Source: Levilactobacillus namurensis
Lineage (GTDB): Bacteria; Bacillota; Bacilli; Lactobacillales; Lactobacillaceae
Direction of reading: 5' to 3'
Length of the DNA stretch: 64,000 nucleotides
Assembly (NCBI RefSeq): GCF_032197885.1
Contig: NZ_CP134159.1
Location: 806,001 to 870,000 of the forward strand
The notes beneath the pieces were generated by a model, which searched no databases, was not told where the DNA came from, and saw nothing but the letters and a program-made list of their open reading frames with translations. The translations under genes were made by a program, and so were the position numbers. Below are positions 23,191-32,865 of this stretch, piece after piece (position 1 is the first letter of the stretch; every line of letters starts with the position of its first letter).

Positions 23191-24744
23191 GTGCCATTAC
23201 TAGAGGTTGAAGACCTGAGCATGAGCTTTGCTGATAAAAAGCTCTACGAAGACGCCAGTTTTCAACTTAATAAAGGTGAACACATGGGCGTCGTGGGTCA
23301 AAACGGGGTCGGCAAGTCGACTCTGATTAAAATTATTACGGGACAGGAACTCCCGGTCACGGGGTCCATTAAGTGGCAGAAGCGTGCCAGAGTGGGTTAC
23401 TTGGACCAATACGCGGATATTCCTGATGGAATGACGCTGATTGATTTTCTGCACACGGCTTACGCGGATCTCTACCAATTAAACGACCAGATGACGCAGC
23501 TGTACACGGACTACGCGGAAAACTTGGACGATAAGCTGTTAGAACGGGCCGGGCGGATTCAGGAGACCCTGGATGCCCGGAACTTCTACGATATTGAAAC
23601 GGAAATTGAACGGGTCATCTCCGGTTTAGGTCTGGACGACATCGGGCGGGATCACGAAGTCGCGAAGATGTCGGGGGGCCAACGGTCGAAGATTATTTTG
23701 GCCAAGTTGTTACTGGAGAACCCAGACGTGATCCTGTTAGATGAACCGACCAACTACCTGGACGTGGCGCACATCGCTTGGTTGGAAGATTACTTGAATA
23801 ACTTTGACGGGGCCGTTTTGGTGGTCTCCCATGATTATGACTTCTTACAGAACGTGACCAACTGTATCATTAACGTGGCGTTCGGCCGCATCACCAAGTA
23901 CCGGGGCAACTTTAAGCAAGCCATGCGGCAACGGGAAGAGCGGGAGAAGGCCCAACAACGGGAATTCGATAAGCAACAGGTCGTGATTGAGAAGGCCGAA
24001 CGCTTTATCCGCAAGAACAAGGCGGGGTCGAAATCGACCATGGCCAAGTCGCGGGAAAAGATGCTGAACCGGATGGACCGGGTCGATCCGCCTTCGACGA
24101 ACATCCAGGCGCACTTCGACTTCCCGTACCAGGCGACGGGTTCGCAGAATGCCTTGGTGGTCGATCAACTCTCAGTCGGGTACGAACGGCCATTACTGAA
24201 GCCGGTCACGTTCTCCGTGACGACCGACCAAAAAGTCGGCCTGACCGGGTTCAACGGGGTCGGTAAGTCGACCCTGATTAAGTCCATCTTAGGGCTCATC
24301 AAGGCCAAGGGTGGGGAAGCCCACTTCTCGCCATCGGCCAAGATCAGTTACTTTAGCCAAGACCTGGTCTGGGACAACGACGCGCAGACGCCGCTCCAGA
24401 TTATTCAGGCCAAGTATGAGAAGTTGCCGCAAAAGGCGATTCGGACGAAGCTGTCGAAGTGTGGGTTGGATTCTGCCAACGCCATGAAGCCCATTGGTGA
24501 ACTCTCCGGGGGTGAACAGACCAAGGTCAAGTTAGCCATGATGGAGTTTGAACCAGCTAACTTCTTGATCATGGACGAACCCACCAACCATCTGGATGAC
24601 GAGACCAAGCAGGCGTTGAAGGACGCGATTGGCAACTTCCCCGGGAACGCCATTATCGTGAGCCATGAGGCCAGTTTCTATACCGGATTAGTCGATAAGA
24701 TTTTAAACGTTGAGAAGTTGAGTCTTAAGACTTCCTCAAATTAA
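23191..24744 (+). CDS. ABC-F family ATP-binding protein (ribosome-associated)
   Basis: A 517-residue soluble protein with two ABC domains and no membrane segment. Domain 1 has Walker A GQNGVGKST near residue 36, signature MSGGQRSKI and Walker B VILLDEPTNYLDV. Domain 2 has GFNGVGKST near residue 353, signature LSGGEQTKV and LIMDEPTNHLDD. A charged linker (about residues 240-310, EREKAQQREFDKQ) is the P-site tRNA interaction motif of the family. ABC-F proteins act on the translating ribosome, as housekeeping factors (EttA, YbiT) or antibiotic-protection factors. GTG at 23191 with AAGGG is preferred. The frame is open upstream to 23095, but that stretch holds the promoter and terminator hairpin. 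Confidence 0.9.
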   Translation: MPLLEVEDLSMSFADKKLYEDASFQLNKGEHMGVVGQNGVGKSTLIKIITGQELPVTGSIKWQKRARVGYLDQYADIPDGMTLIDFLHTAYADLYQLNDQMTQLYTDYAENLDDKLLERAGRIQETLDARNFYDIETEIERVISGLGLDDIGRDHEVAKMSGGQRSKIILAKLLLENPDVILLDEPTNYLDVAHIAWLEDYLNNFDGAVLVVSHDYDFLQNVTNCIINVAFGRITKYRGNFKQAMRQREEREKAQQREFDKQQVVIEKAERFIRKNKAGSKSTMAKSREKMLNRMDRVDPPSTNIQAHFDFPYQATGSQNALVVDQLSVGYERPLLKPVTFSVTTDQKVGLTGFNGVGKSTLIKSILGLIKAKGGEAHFSPSAKISYFSQDLVWDNDAQTPLQIIQAKYEKLPQKAIRTKLSKCGLDSANAMKPIGELSGGEQTKVKLAMMEFEPANFLIMDEPTNHLDDETKQALKDAIGNFPGNAIIVSHEASFYTGLVDKILNVEKLSLKTSSN

Positions 24745-24840
24745 GGTTACGTTTTGGTCAAAACAGTTCCTTTTTTCAGAAAAACCGGTTAGAGTAGACT
24801 CTGATGTGAAAATACGGATGTAAAGGACGGAGCCATTAGT

Positions 24841-25434
24841 ATGAAGCATTTTGGGAAATTATTGCTACTAGTCATCGTGGTTTTGGTCGCCGGGTTCGGG
24901 TTGCACCGTGTGACCCATCCCGCTGCGACGAACGTTCCGCAGGCCAATCGGGCTAGCAAAACCACGACCACGACGCAAGCAGAGGCGAAGACCATTGATT
25001 GGCGGGCACCTTCGGAAGATAAGGCGTATCCGGACCTGAAGGCGCACCCCAACGCTTGGCTGGATGTGAATACCAGTAAGCAACGGGTCTACATTAAGGA
25101 CGGTCAACGGACCCTCTACACCATGTACTGCTCGACTGGAACTGGAAAAGAGAACGGGACACCTAAGGGAACCTTCCACATTCAAGGCGAACGGGGCAAG
25201 TTCTTCTACAACCAGAACTCCGGCGAAGGGGCCCGGTACTGGGTCTCCTGGAAGGACCATGGGATCTACCTCTTCCACAGTGTTCCGACAGATCAGAATG
25301 GTCACTACATCAAGAGTGAAGCCGAAGAATTAGGGAAATCCGCCGCTTCTCACGGGTGTGTGCGGCTATCTGTAGCCGACGCCAAGTGGGTCTATGAGAC
25401 GGTCCCTTACGGCATGAAAGTGGTTGTTCATTAA
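24841..25434 (+). CDS. L,D-transpeptidase (YkuD family)
   Basis: A 197-residue protein with an N-terminal signal anchor (residues 8-24), a short linker rich in Thr and Ala (about 30-60), and a YkuD domain. The catalytic motif is ASHGCVRLS (Cys near residue 175) with the upstream His in LFHSVPTD. The WLDVNTSKQRVYIKDGQ start of the domain is typical. Enzymes of this class form 3-3 peptidoglycan cross-links or attach proteins to the wall. Lactobacilli usually carry several. Promoter sequences are not clear, and a terminator follows. Confidence 0.9.
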   Translation: MKHFGKLLLLVIVVLVAGFGLHRVTHPAATNVPQANRASKTTTTTQAEAKTIDWRAPSEDKAYPDLKAHPNAWLDVNTSKQRVYIKDGQRTLYTMYCSTGTGKENGTPKGTFHIQGERGKFFYNQNSGEGARYWVSWKDHGIYLFHSVPTDQNGHYIKSEAEELGKSAASHGCVRLSVADAKWVYETVPYGMKVVVH

Positions 25435-25448
25435 CGTTAACGCAAATG

Positions 25449-25481
25449 CATTCAGTGGTAAAAGCTGCTGAATGTTTTTTT
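25449..25481 (+). terminator. Terminator after the L,D-transpeptidase gene
   Basis: CATTCAG (25449-25455) pairs with CTGAATG (25468-25474), followed by a run of T. Confidence 0.75.
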
Positions 25482-25561
25482 ATGCGGTTATCGCACCTTA
25501 TTTATGTTAATATATATTTATCAATCAAAATTTGTACGATAAATGTAGAGGAGCAAAGCAC

Positions 25562-26179
25562 ATGGTGAAAAAGATGGGCGAGCCGGATATTGCGGCACTC
25601 GCCAAAAAAGAGATTTTCCAAAAGATTGCGGATGGCGACTGGTACCAATACGGGCACGAACCTAAGTTACAAGCTATTGTGAAGCACAGTGCGCAAGTGA
25701 TCCAGCACATCAACGACGTGGCGAAGACGGATCAAGCAGAGGCGTTGAAACAACTGCACGCGTTCTTGCCGCATTTGGGTAAAGACGTTGAAATTTATTT
25801 CCCAATTACGGGAATCGAGTACCCGGGCTCCCTGTACGTGGGGGACCACAGCTTCATCAACTCAGGCTTGCAGTTCTTGAGTGCGGCGAAGGTCACCATT
25901 GGGCAGTACTGCTTTATCGGCCCGAACTGCCGGTTCTTTACGCCCAACCATCACCCAACGAACAAGCAGCTACGGCGAGATGGCTGGCAGTACGACTTAC
26001 CGATTACCATTGGTGACGATTGCTGGTTCGGGGGCGACGTGATTTTTCTGCCGGGCGTGACGGTCGGCAATAACGTGGTCATCGGTGCGGGCAGCGTGGT
26101 CACCAAGGACCTGCCCGATAACGTGATTGCGGCGGGCAACCCAGCACGCATCATTCGACACGTGGATGCGGAAGATTAA
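25562..26179 (+). CDS. Hexapeptide-repeat acetyltransferase (maltose/galactoside O-acetyltransferase-like)
   Basis: About 205 residues. An N-terminal helical region (residues 1-75, including YQYGHEPKLQAI) resembles the maltose acetyltransferase cap but is longer than usual. A left-handed beta-helix follows, with repeats such as VTIGQYCFIGPNCRF, ITIGDDCWFGGDVIF and VTVGNNVVIGAGSVV. The catalytic His is in FTPNHHP. Acetyl-CoA-dependent O-acetylation of a sugar is expected; the acceptor is not known. ATG at 25562 follows AGAGGAG. It is a single gene, followed by a structured repeat. Confidence 0.88.
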   Translation: MVKKMGEPDIAALAKKEIFQKIADGDWYQYGHEPKLQAIVKHSAQVIQHINDVAKTDQAEALKQLHAFLPHLGKDVEIYFPITGIEYPGSLYVGDHSFINSGLQFLSAAKVTIGQYCFIGPNCRFFTPNHHPTNKQLRRDGWQYDLPITIGDDCWFGGDVIFLPGVTVGNNVVIGAGSVVTKDLPDNVIAAGNPARIIRHVDAED

Positions 26180-26217
26180 CCTGAGAGCTGCACTTAAAAT
26201 GCAACAGTTGTGTTGCT

Positions 26218-26376
26218 CATCGCCTTACCGGGCGGCCAGACAGGGCTGGAACGCCGTGGGCACCACTTCGAGCCACAGAGCGGTCTCGAAGCTGGGCCTT
26301 ATTCTAAGTCGGCTGAGGAACGCCAACTAAGAATAATTTCACGGCTGAGCCCTGTCTGGCCGCCCTCACGGCTGAG
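26218..26376 (+). repeat. Structured repeat, single arm S5
   Basis: A lone arm without an inverted partner. P1 is a perfect 18-bp stem: GGGCGGCCAGACAGGGCT with AGCCCTGTCTGGCCGCCC. P2 pairs CTTCGAG with CTCGAAG. P3 pairs TTATTCTAAGTCGGC with GCCAACTAAGAATAA, a third P3 sequence type. The following stretch to 26630 shows no gene and no clear second arm. Confidence 0.85.
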
Positions 26377-26633
26377 ACAATCTTGAACTTATCTTGTGGC
26401 GCGTTCTAATCGAATCACTAGTGATTAATTTTCGGCAAGGCTCCTCGAAATAAGTTATTCGTCTGCCAGTGCTCAGAGCCTAGAATGTCTGTGAGCAAGG
26501 TTGGGAACTGTACTAAGATTGGCGCAGGCTTCAAGTTTGGTTAGGTGGTAACAGTCTGAAGCACTACGCCATCATCAGTTTGGTTGAGTGTCTGCCATGA
26601 TTGATAGTGCTCCAGTGTAGATACGAGCGATAA
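26377..26633. other. Intergenic stretch with no recognised feature
   Basis: About 257 bases of lower-GC sequence after the single repeat arm. I see no supported ORF, promoter or repeat match; it may be a decayed composite spacer, but no conserved spacer block could be identified. Confidence 0.4.
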
Positions 26634-26668
26634 AAAAGCGGTTCTGGAAATTTTCCAGAACCGCTTTT
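26634..26668 (-). terminator. Terminator of the pepI-like gene
   Basis: AAAAGCGGTTCTGG pairs with CCAGAACCGCTTTT, flanked by A and T runs on both sides, so it can work in both directions. Confidence 0.85.
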
Positions 26669-26678
26669 AAGCATTGCG

Positions 26679-27587
26679 TTAATCGTTGAAGTTGCCGCTT
26701 TCGACGTCGCGGATAAAGGTTGCCAAGTGATCGTAGTAAACGGGTGCGTTATCGATCATGTGGTGGTGGCCCCCTTCAGGCGTGGTAGCCCAGCGTGCGT
26801 GCGGAATGGTTTCAGCCATCCGCTTACCCGTAGCTAACGGCATCGTTTCGTGTTCCCCGAAAGTGACCAGGGTTGGGACTTGGTCGTTCTTGAGTTGGTC
26901 GCGAACGTCCCATTCCTTTAACTTCCCGGTGATCACGAATTCGTTGTCGCCTTGGAAGGCACCGTAAACGTCGGTCGCCGTGGTGTCAATCAGGTGTGAG
27001 ATGGCAGCGGGTTGCTTCCGGTCAACGTAGCCCTTGTTGAGGATGTCGACTAAGCCTTGGTACTTTGCGTCGTCGTAGTTGCCGTTGGCTTCAACCTGCT
27101 TCATGTAAGCCAATTGGTCCGGCGTCATGATGTGTTCCCGGATCTTGTTGATGTTGGCCACGTATTCGTCGATGTTGTCGACCATGGAGGAGATGATGGC
27201 CCCCTTCAGGTGTTGACCGTACTTGAGGGAGTACATCTGAACTAACGCGCCACCCCAAGATTGGCCGATCAGGTAGAACTGGTCAATGCCCAGCTTTTGC
27301 CGAACTTCTTCAACTTCATCCAAGAAGTAGTTGTAAGTCAGGTACTTTTGGTTCTCTGGCTTGCTATAGTCGGGTTGGTCGGAATACCAGGAGCCTAATT
27401 GGTCGTACATGTGAACCTGAACGTTCAGACCTTGCTTAGCCAATTGCTTGGCCGTGTCTTCCCAGTATTCGTGGTTGCCGCCGGGGCCACCGTGTAAGGC
27501 CAGCAGGTGAATATCGCCGGTGCCTTGGGTGTTGGTCCAGAGGTGGTAGCCGTTGTCTAGTGTGATGATCGTGGTCCCTTGCTTCAT
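26679..27587 (-). CDS. pepI: Proline iminopeptidase (prolyl aminopeptidase, alpha/beta hydrolase)
   Basis: About 302 residues, the usual length of lactobacillar PepI. The oxyanion loop is HGGPGGNHEYW near residue 35, the nucleophile is in GQSWGGALVQMYSL near residue 107, and His is in EGGHHHMIDN near residue 273. The acidic residue region reads TFGEHETMPLATG where family members commonly have GEFDE, so the catalytic Asp may be replaced by Glu or shifted. PepI releases N-terminal proline from peptides in the cytoplasm. GGAGG abuts an upstream ATG; the next ATG, 9 bases later, has proper spacing and is chosen. It lies next to pepX, another proline peptidase. Confidence 0.88.
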   Translation of the reverse strand: MKQGTTIITLDNGYHLWTNTQGTGDIHLLALHGGPGGNHEYWEDTAKQLAKQGLNVQVHMYDQLGSWYSDQPDYSKPENQKYLTYNYFLDEVEEVRQKLGIDQFYLIGQSWGGALVQMYSLKYGQHLKGAIISSMVDNIDEYVANINKIREHIMTPDQLAYMKQVEANGNYDDAKYQGLVDILNKGYVDRKQPAAISHLIDTTATDVYGAFQGDNEFVITGKLKEWDVRDQLKNDQVPTLVTFGEHETMPLATGKRMAETIPHARWATTPEGGHHHMIDNAPVYYDHLATFIRDVESGNFND

Positions 27588-27669
27588 TGAAATCATCCTC
27601 CGTCTTTTCTTAAGATATCTATTAGTTTATCACTGATTTTTTAAAAGCCCAACTGGGTTGGTGTTGACG

Positions 27670-30108
27670 TTAGTCCTTAATCGTGGGAACGGTCAGGTGG
27701 GCGTCGGCCAGTTGAATCGAGTATTGCAGGTCTTGGTTCCCACGGACGGTCATACCGAAGTCGGTGGCGTAGACCACTAACCCCAGTTGGTGTCCCGCCA
27801 ACAAGCGGTAGTGGGTCGGTTGTAAGACCACGTCTAGGTCGTAGAAGACGTTGGGCTTGAGGTCGTCGACTTGGTAGGTGGTGGTCCGGTTCTGCAGGTT
27901 CCGGTGACCCTTACTGATCAGATGCCAAGGCGTGACGGGACCTAGTTGAAATTCGCGGAGGTCGTCTTCGCGCCACTGGAACCCTTCGTCCAGCGCTTTA
28001 CGCGCCAGAATCGTCGGGGAGGGCTTGAGCCGCTTAGCCGCACCGAAGTCCACGACTTGGAAGCTTAGCATCCCCACAGGTTGGTTGACCGCCACTTGCA
28101 GGTGCACAGCTGGTTTGCCATCTAAGACTAAGTCCTGCGCTAAGCCGGCTGACTTGAAGATTAGTCGGTGGCCGCTCATGCGGTCGTGCTTATCGCCTAA
28201 CAGGTCGTTTTGCCAATCCGTCAGGTGGTGAACGTAGTGGTTAAATTGCTCAGTGGGCAATTGGTCGTTGAAGCTGACAGCACCGGCCCGCGTCGGTAGG
28301 TCAGCGGGAACCAGTTGATCTTCTTGTAGTGCGTAGGTGACGGGGGTGTTGGTGGGGGCGTCCCAGTCAGGGTAGGCTCGCCAAGTTTCTGGTTGTGTAT
28401 TGTCCTGGATGATGACGTTAGGTAGGAGCGTGTCGGCTTGGTTGTCCACGTCGAGTAGCTCGTGGGTCAGCCAGAGGTTCACGATGTCGGTGTAGTCGAT
28501 CGATCGGAAGGCGTTGATGTAGATGTGTTGGCCTTGGTGGAGGATCAACTTCTTGGTCACCGGCAGATCCCGTACGGCGTTCCAGAGGTTGTTGACGTTG
28601 CGGGGTTTGACGTTCCAGTCGTTTAACCCGTGGACCAGCAAGAGGTCCGCTTTGATGTTCTGAGCGTTCTTCAGGTAGTTTCGGGCGTCCCAGAACGTGT
28701 TGTAATTCCCCGACATCCGGTCTTGGTCGCGGGTGATGCTGGCCAGTTGGGCCGCCCACTTGTCCTTGATCCGGTGGTAGTCGGCGGGCAGTTGTTCCCG
28801 GCTGAAGACTTCTTCGGCCAGCACGTCGGCGTCTTCGCCAGGGAACCCACCAGGAGCGATGACTAAGCCACCGTCGCGGTAGTAGTCGTACCAACTGGAA
28901 ATGGCGGCTTCACTGATGATGGTCTTGAGGCCGGTGACCCCCGTAGTGGCGGCCGCTGTGGCCAGGGTTCCTAAGTAGGAACGTCCGGTCATGGCGACCT
29001 GGTGGTTCGACCACCAAGCGGGGATGGCCGTGGTGGCGGCCCGGGTGGTGAAGGCGGTGCGGTTACCCGCTAACCATTCGATGATGGCAATGGTCGACGT
29101 GGTCTCCTCAGCGTCACCGGTGGTGCAGAGCCCATCGGAATCCTTACTCCCGATACCGGCCGCGTAGACCACGGCGAACCCACGGGCCAGGAAGTAATCG
29201 TTCAGCGTATAGGATTCATCCCGCGCAAAGGTCTCGACGGCGGCGTGGGTGGTCTGATCAACCGCACGACCGGCGGGAAGTGGTGTGGTGTCTGGCTGCG
29301 CGGCAATGTCGGCTAGCGTGGGGTGGGCAGGCTGTTTAGCCTGGAGCGGCACGTTGACGTTGTGGGTCAGCGCTTCGCCCTGTTCATCGTTAGTTCCTTG
29401 GTTATAGGGACTGGCGGTGTAGAGGACGGGGACTTTTAAGCCGGTATTGCTCTCGACAGGACGTAAGATCTCGGCTTTTAAGAGGTCCCGTTGGCCATCG
29501 TGGTCGGTATCTTGAGGACTCTCGACGTAAACGACTTCCCGGAGTAGTTTGCGGGTATCGAAGACGGGTTGGGTCTTGCCGTTGAAGAGGAGCGGCTTGG
29601 TTACGGTCGGGTCGTCATAAAACGGCACGAAGTACCCGTGGGTGGCCAGGTGGTCCAAGAAGGTCTGGCCATTCTTGGTGTGGGTCGCCAGTAAGAGGTA
29701 CCAGGCCTGCTTGAGTTCGGCCAGGGTGAAGTCCGTTCCGGCGTGGTCGCTAACGGGCAACTGAATCTTGGTCATGGCGGCCAGGGGATCGTTTAGGCTG
29801 AAGTCCCGGTCGACGGCGAAGCCTAAGCGTTGTAGGGCCAGGTTGTAGAAGACGGTCACGGGGACGTTGTCGTGGGCGGCTAAGAAGGTCCGCGCATCGG
29901 TCTGGTCGGTGGCCATCAGGTTGTAGAGTTGTTGGTCAACGCTGGCTGCGTCGGGAAATTCCGGCCAGCTTTTAGCGTAGAACGCGGCCAGGAGGTCACT
30001 GGGCGTGGTCAGTTGGTCGGTAGTGGTATCGAGGAAGTGGACAGCATGCAGTTCAACCAGGGCTTGTTCTGGCGTGGTTGGTCGAATCGCAAATTGTTGA
30101 TTACGCAT
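27670..30108 (-). CDS. pepX: Xaa-Pro dipeptidyl-peptidase
   Basis: An 812-residue cytoplasmic serine peptidase of family S15, full length for lactobacilli. The N-terminal helical domain (about 1-160) is followed by the alpha/beta hydrolase core with nucleophile in [10 protein letters not shown] near residue 375, Asp in [10 protein letters not shown] near 495 and His in HQGQHIY near 526. A C-terminal jelly-roll runs to the end. The conserved [16 protein letters not shown] lies near residue 193. It removes Xaa-Pro dipeptides and complements the proline iminopeptidase at 26679. AAGGTAGG precedes the ATG. Confidence 0.96.
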   Translation of the reverse strand: MRNQQFAIRPTTPEQALVELHAVHFLDTTTDQLTTPSDLLAAFYAKSWPEFPDAASVDQQLYNLMATDQTDARTFLAAHDNVPVTVFYNLALQRLGFAVDRDFSLNDPLAAMTKIQLPVSDHAGTDFTLAELKQAWYLLLATHTKNGQTFLDHLATHGYFVPFYDDPTVTKPLLFNGKTQPVFDTRKLLREVVYVESPQDTDHDGQRDLLKAEILRPVESNTGLKVPVLYTASPYNQGTNDEQGEALTHNVNVPLQAKQPAHPTLADIAAQPDTTPLPAGRAVDQTTHAAVETFARDESYTLNDYFLARGFAVVYAAGIGSKDSDGLCTTGDAEETTSTIAIIEWLAGNRTAFTTRAATTAIPAWWSNHQVAMTGRSYLGTLATAAATTGVTGLKTIISEAAISSWYDYYRDGGLVIAPGGFPGEDADVLAEEVFSREQLPADYHRIKDKWAAQLASITRDQDRMSGNYNTFWDARNYLKNAQNIKADLLLVHGLNDWNVKPRNVNNLWNAVRDLPVTKKLILHQGQHIYINAFRSIDYTDIVNLWLTHELLDVDNQADTLLPNVIIQDNTQPETWRAYPDWDAPTNTPVTYALQEDQLVPADLPTRAGAVSFNDQLPTEQFNHYVHHLTDWQNDLLGDKHDRMSGHRLIFKSAGLAQDLVLDGKPAVHLQVAVNQPVGMLSFQVVDFGAAKRLKPSPTILARKALDEGFQWREDDLREFQLGPVTPWHLISKGHRNLQNRTTTYQVDDLKPNVFYDLDVVLQPTHYRLLAGHQLGLVVYATDFGMTVRGNQDLQYSIQLADAHLTVPTIKD

Positions 30109-30159
30109 AAAATCGCCTACCTTAATAAATGATTAAAAACGACATGACAATAAAAAACG

Positions 30160-31554
30160 TTACTGCTGATTATTGAGCCGACTATGGCGGACGCCGTAAG
30201 TCAGGTAGATGACCAGTCCCAGTGCGAACCAGATAGACGAGGCAATCCAGGTCTCAGCGGGCAACTGTAGCATCATGTAGAAGCACAGGAGTCCGGAAAT
30301 AATGGGCAGGACTGGGTAAAATGGAACTTGAAAGCCGGTGTTGTGGGGCATCTCTGGTAAGTGTCGCAGGCGAATGATCCCAAACGACACGAACAAGAAT
30401 GCCACCAGGGTCCCGATGTTGACCAGGTTGGTCAGTTGGGCCAGGGGGACGAACCCGCCTAGGAGGGCAATCACCACCGTGACCACCGCCAAACTAGCTT
30501 TAGGCGTTCCCGACTGTTGGTCGATTTTACCCAAGAACTTGGGGAGGAGTCCGTCACGGCCTACGGAATAGATCAGCCGGGAGGAACTGTAGATCATGGT
30601 GACCATCATGGTGAACATTCCGGCCAACGCACCTAAGGAGATGATCCCGGAGGTCCAGTTCTGGTGAACCAGCGTCAGGGCGAAAGCTACGGGGTCGGCC
30701 ACGTTCAGCTTGGTGTACGGGACCATCCCGGTCAAGACGATGGCGACCAACATGTAAAGCACCGTGGCGACGATCAAGGTCCCGATGATCCCGATGGGCA
30801 TGTTGCGCCGGGGGTTCTTGACTTCAGCAGCGGAGGCCGAGACCACGTCAAAGCCTAGGTAGGCAAAGAAGACGGTCGAGGCGCCCCGGAGGATGCCCTT
30901 GGAGCCGAAGGGCGCGAAGGGTTGCCAATTGGTCGGACGCACGTAGAAGATGCCGACCACCACGAATAAGATAATAATCGCAATTTTAACAATCACAATG
31001 GCATTGTTAACCCGCATGGACTCGCGCATCCCCCGGTTCAGTAGGCCACCGATCAAAAGCACCACCAGCACGGCGACCAGATTGCCATAGGTCCCGTGTG
31101 CGGGATCGAACGAACCACTGATGGCATCGGGGATGTTGAGGTGGAACCCGGCGAGAAAGGACTTGAAGTAAGCCCCGAACGCGGTCGACACAGCGGCTAC
31201 GGCCAGGACGTACTCTAGAATCAAAGCCCAGCCCAGGACCCAGCCAATGATTTCACCGAAGACCAGGTTACCGTAGGAATAAGCGGAACCGGCAACGGGT
31301 AGAACGGATGCAAACTCGGCGTAACACATCGCCGCAGTCGAACAAACGATGGCAGCAATTAGAAAGGACAGTACGATTCCCGGCCCACTGTATTGCGCGG
31401 CGATGGTTCCCGGCAGGATGAAGATTCCGGTCCCAATCACCGCCCCGATGCCTAGCGACATCAGGTCTTTAGCGGACATGGTTTTGGCAAAGTGCTGATC
31501 ACTCTTTAAGTAGTTGTCTAATCGTTCACGACGAAAAATTCGTGAAATAGCCAT
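30160..31554 (-). CDS. APC superfamily amino acid permease
   Basis: A 464-residue transporter with 12 hydrophobic helices. The first helix has GIGAVIGTGIFILPG, the substrate-binding glycine motif of the APC fold. FAYLGFDVVSASAAEVKNPRRNMP near residue 225 is the helix 6 to loop region of the YfnA/CAT branch. Import of cationic or branched amino acids is typical for this branch; the specificity is not readable. AAGGGGG precedes the ATG. It ends 52 bases before pepX begins, so pepX may be partly expressed from this transcript. Confidence 0.9.
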   Translation of the reverse strand: MAISRIFRRERLDNYLKSDQHFAKTMSAKDLMSLGIGAVIGTGIFILPGTIAAQYSGPGIVLSFLIAAIVCSTAAMCYAEFASVLPVAGSAYSYGNLVFGEIIGWVLGWALILEYVLAVAAVSTAFGAYFKSFLAGFHLNIPDAISGSFDPAHGTYGNLVAVLVVLLIGGLLNRGMRESMRVNNAIVIVKIAIIILFVVVGIFYVRPTNWQPFAPFGSKGILRGASTVFFAYLGFDVVSASAAEVKNPRRNMPIGIIGTLIVATVLYMLVAIVLTGMVPYTKLNVADPVAFALTLVHQNWTSGIISLGALAGMFTMMVTMIYSSSRLIYSVGRDGLLPKFLGKIDQQSGTPKASLAVVTVVIALLGGFVPLAQLTNLVNIGTLVAFLFVSFGIIRLRHLPEMPHNTGFQVPFYPVLPIISGLLCFYMMLQLPAETWIASSIWFALGLVIYLTYGVRHSRLNNQQ

Positions 31555-31589
31555 AAGAGGCCCCCTTAATGGTGGTAATAGTCTTGGCT

Positions 31590-31619
31590 AGTGTACCCTA
31601 GAATTAAATTAAAAGTCAA
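31590..31619 (-). promoter_or_regulatory. Promoter of the APC permease gene
   Basis: On the minus strand TTGACT (31614-31619) and TACACT (31590-31595) are 18 bases apart. Confidence 0.65.
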
Positions 31620-31805
31620 TGAGAGACGGTGGATTGACGCGCTTTTCTGTGGCTTTTGGGAAAATGTTGGCCGGGGACTTCGCAAAATGGTGGTCAGTGC
31701 CTAGATTTGGCGATAAAATAGACCAGAGTGTTCGGTCAAGCGTCAGTAGTGAATCGGGCGAGTGATTGCGAACAACTGATCAGAAAAATGAGGAGGCAAT
31801 CCGGT

Positions 31806-32225
31806 ATGATTACCGAAAATGCGAGCGGCGCCGTGGTGTACCAATTACGCGACGGCCAACCCTACTATCTACTATTAAAGAGTGCGACCAGTCACTTCTG
31901 GGGATTCCCGAAAGGTCACGTGGAAGGGAACGAGAGTGACTTGGAGACCGCAGTCCGGGAGATTCGCGAGGAAACCAGCTTACAGGTGACCGTCGATCCC
32001 GAATTCTCCACGGTCCTCGATTATGATATGAAGAACGGCCACCATAAGCATGTGGTTCTCTATACGTCGTTGGTGCCTAACGACGCGCAGGTGAACCGGC
32101 AAGTTGAGGAGATCGAAGACTTTGGCTGGTTCGACTTTCAGACCGCGCACGCCACGTTGAGCTACGCCAACTTACAGGAGGTCTTGGTCAAGACTAACGC
32201 TTATCTGACGGAGGGTGCGGTATGA
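31806..32225 (+). CDS. Nudix hydrolase (diadenosine tetraphosphatase-like)
   Basis: A 139-residue Nudix protein. The box reads [20 protein letters not shown] starting near residue 40, with the REIREET core that binds Mg2+. The start [24 protein letters not shown] and the KGHVEGNE variant resemble bis(5'-nucleosyl)-tetraphosphatases of Firmicutes, which clear Ap4A. ATG at 31806 follows GAGGAGG. The frame is open to 31728 without a ribosome site. It overlaps the next gene by 4 bases. Confidence 0.88.
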   Translation: MITENASGAVVYQLRDGQPYYLLLKSATSHFWGFPKGHVEGNESDLETAVREIREETSLQVTVDPEFSTVLDYDMKNGHHKHVVLYTSLVPNDAQVNRQVEEIEDFGWFDFQTAHATLSYANLQEVLVKTNAYLTEGAV

Positions 32226-32782
32226 CGCCAAAAGTCATTGTGATTACTGGCGCGACCGGGACCGGCAAGACCACCGTTCAGGAATACTTGGCGCAGCATT
32301 ACCCGGTCACCCGCATCGTGACCCACACCACGCGGCCGCCACGCGCGGGAGAAGTTGATGGCCGCGACTATTACTTTGAGACCGAGCAATCGTTCCAGCA
32401 ACGCCATTACTTGGAATCCGTGGTCTATTCGGGTTACCACTACGGGTCGTCGCGCGAAGGGATCGCGGCGGGGTTTAAGCGCGCACCGTTTCCCGCCATC
32501 GTCTTGGACACCAAGGGGGCCATTACCTACGCTCGGGAGTTGGGAGATCAAGTGGTCATCTTGTTCTTGACGGTCAGCGATCCCGACCAACTGATGCACC
32601 GGGTGACCGCCCGGGGCGACAATACGGTGATGCTGAAGCAACGCTTTGCCAGTCCCGAGTACCGACGAGATCTGACCATGCCGTTGGCGTTGAAGGGCCG
32701 GGCCCTGCAGCTCAATAACGATAATTGGACGCAGACGCAACGGAAACTAGATGAGTTGATGCAGCACCTGCAGGCGGAGTAG
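32222..32782 (+). CDS. Guanylate-kinase-like P-loop nucleotide kinase
   Basis: A 186-residue protein with Walker [12 protein letters not shown] at residues 9-19 and the guanylate-kinase-like stretch [20 protein letters not shown] near residue 38, where RPPR and YYF bind GMP. It lacks the full GMP lid sequence, and its C-terminus diverges from Gmk. It is therefore probably not the essential guanylate kinase but a paralogue common in lactobacilli. The start codon overlaps the Nudix stop (ATGA), so the two are translationally coupled; a joint role in nucleotide housekeeping is inference. Confidence 0.82.
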   Translation: MTPKVIVITGATGTGKTTVQEYLAQHYPVTRIVTHTTRPPRAGEVDGRDYYFETEQSFQQRHYLESVVYSGYHYGSSREGIAAGFKRAPFPAIVLDTKGAITYARELGDQVVILFLTVSDPDQLMHRVTARGDNTVMLKQRFASPEYRRDLTMPLALKGRALQLNNDNWTQTQRKLDELMQHLQAE

Positions 32783-32865
32783 ACGGTCAGCAATTGCATT
32801 CGGATGGAAGTATGCTAAACTTACAGGGATTTTGACCATCAGTTTTTGAAAAGGAGGCCGTTGAC

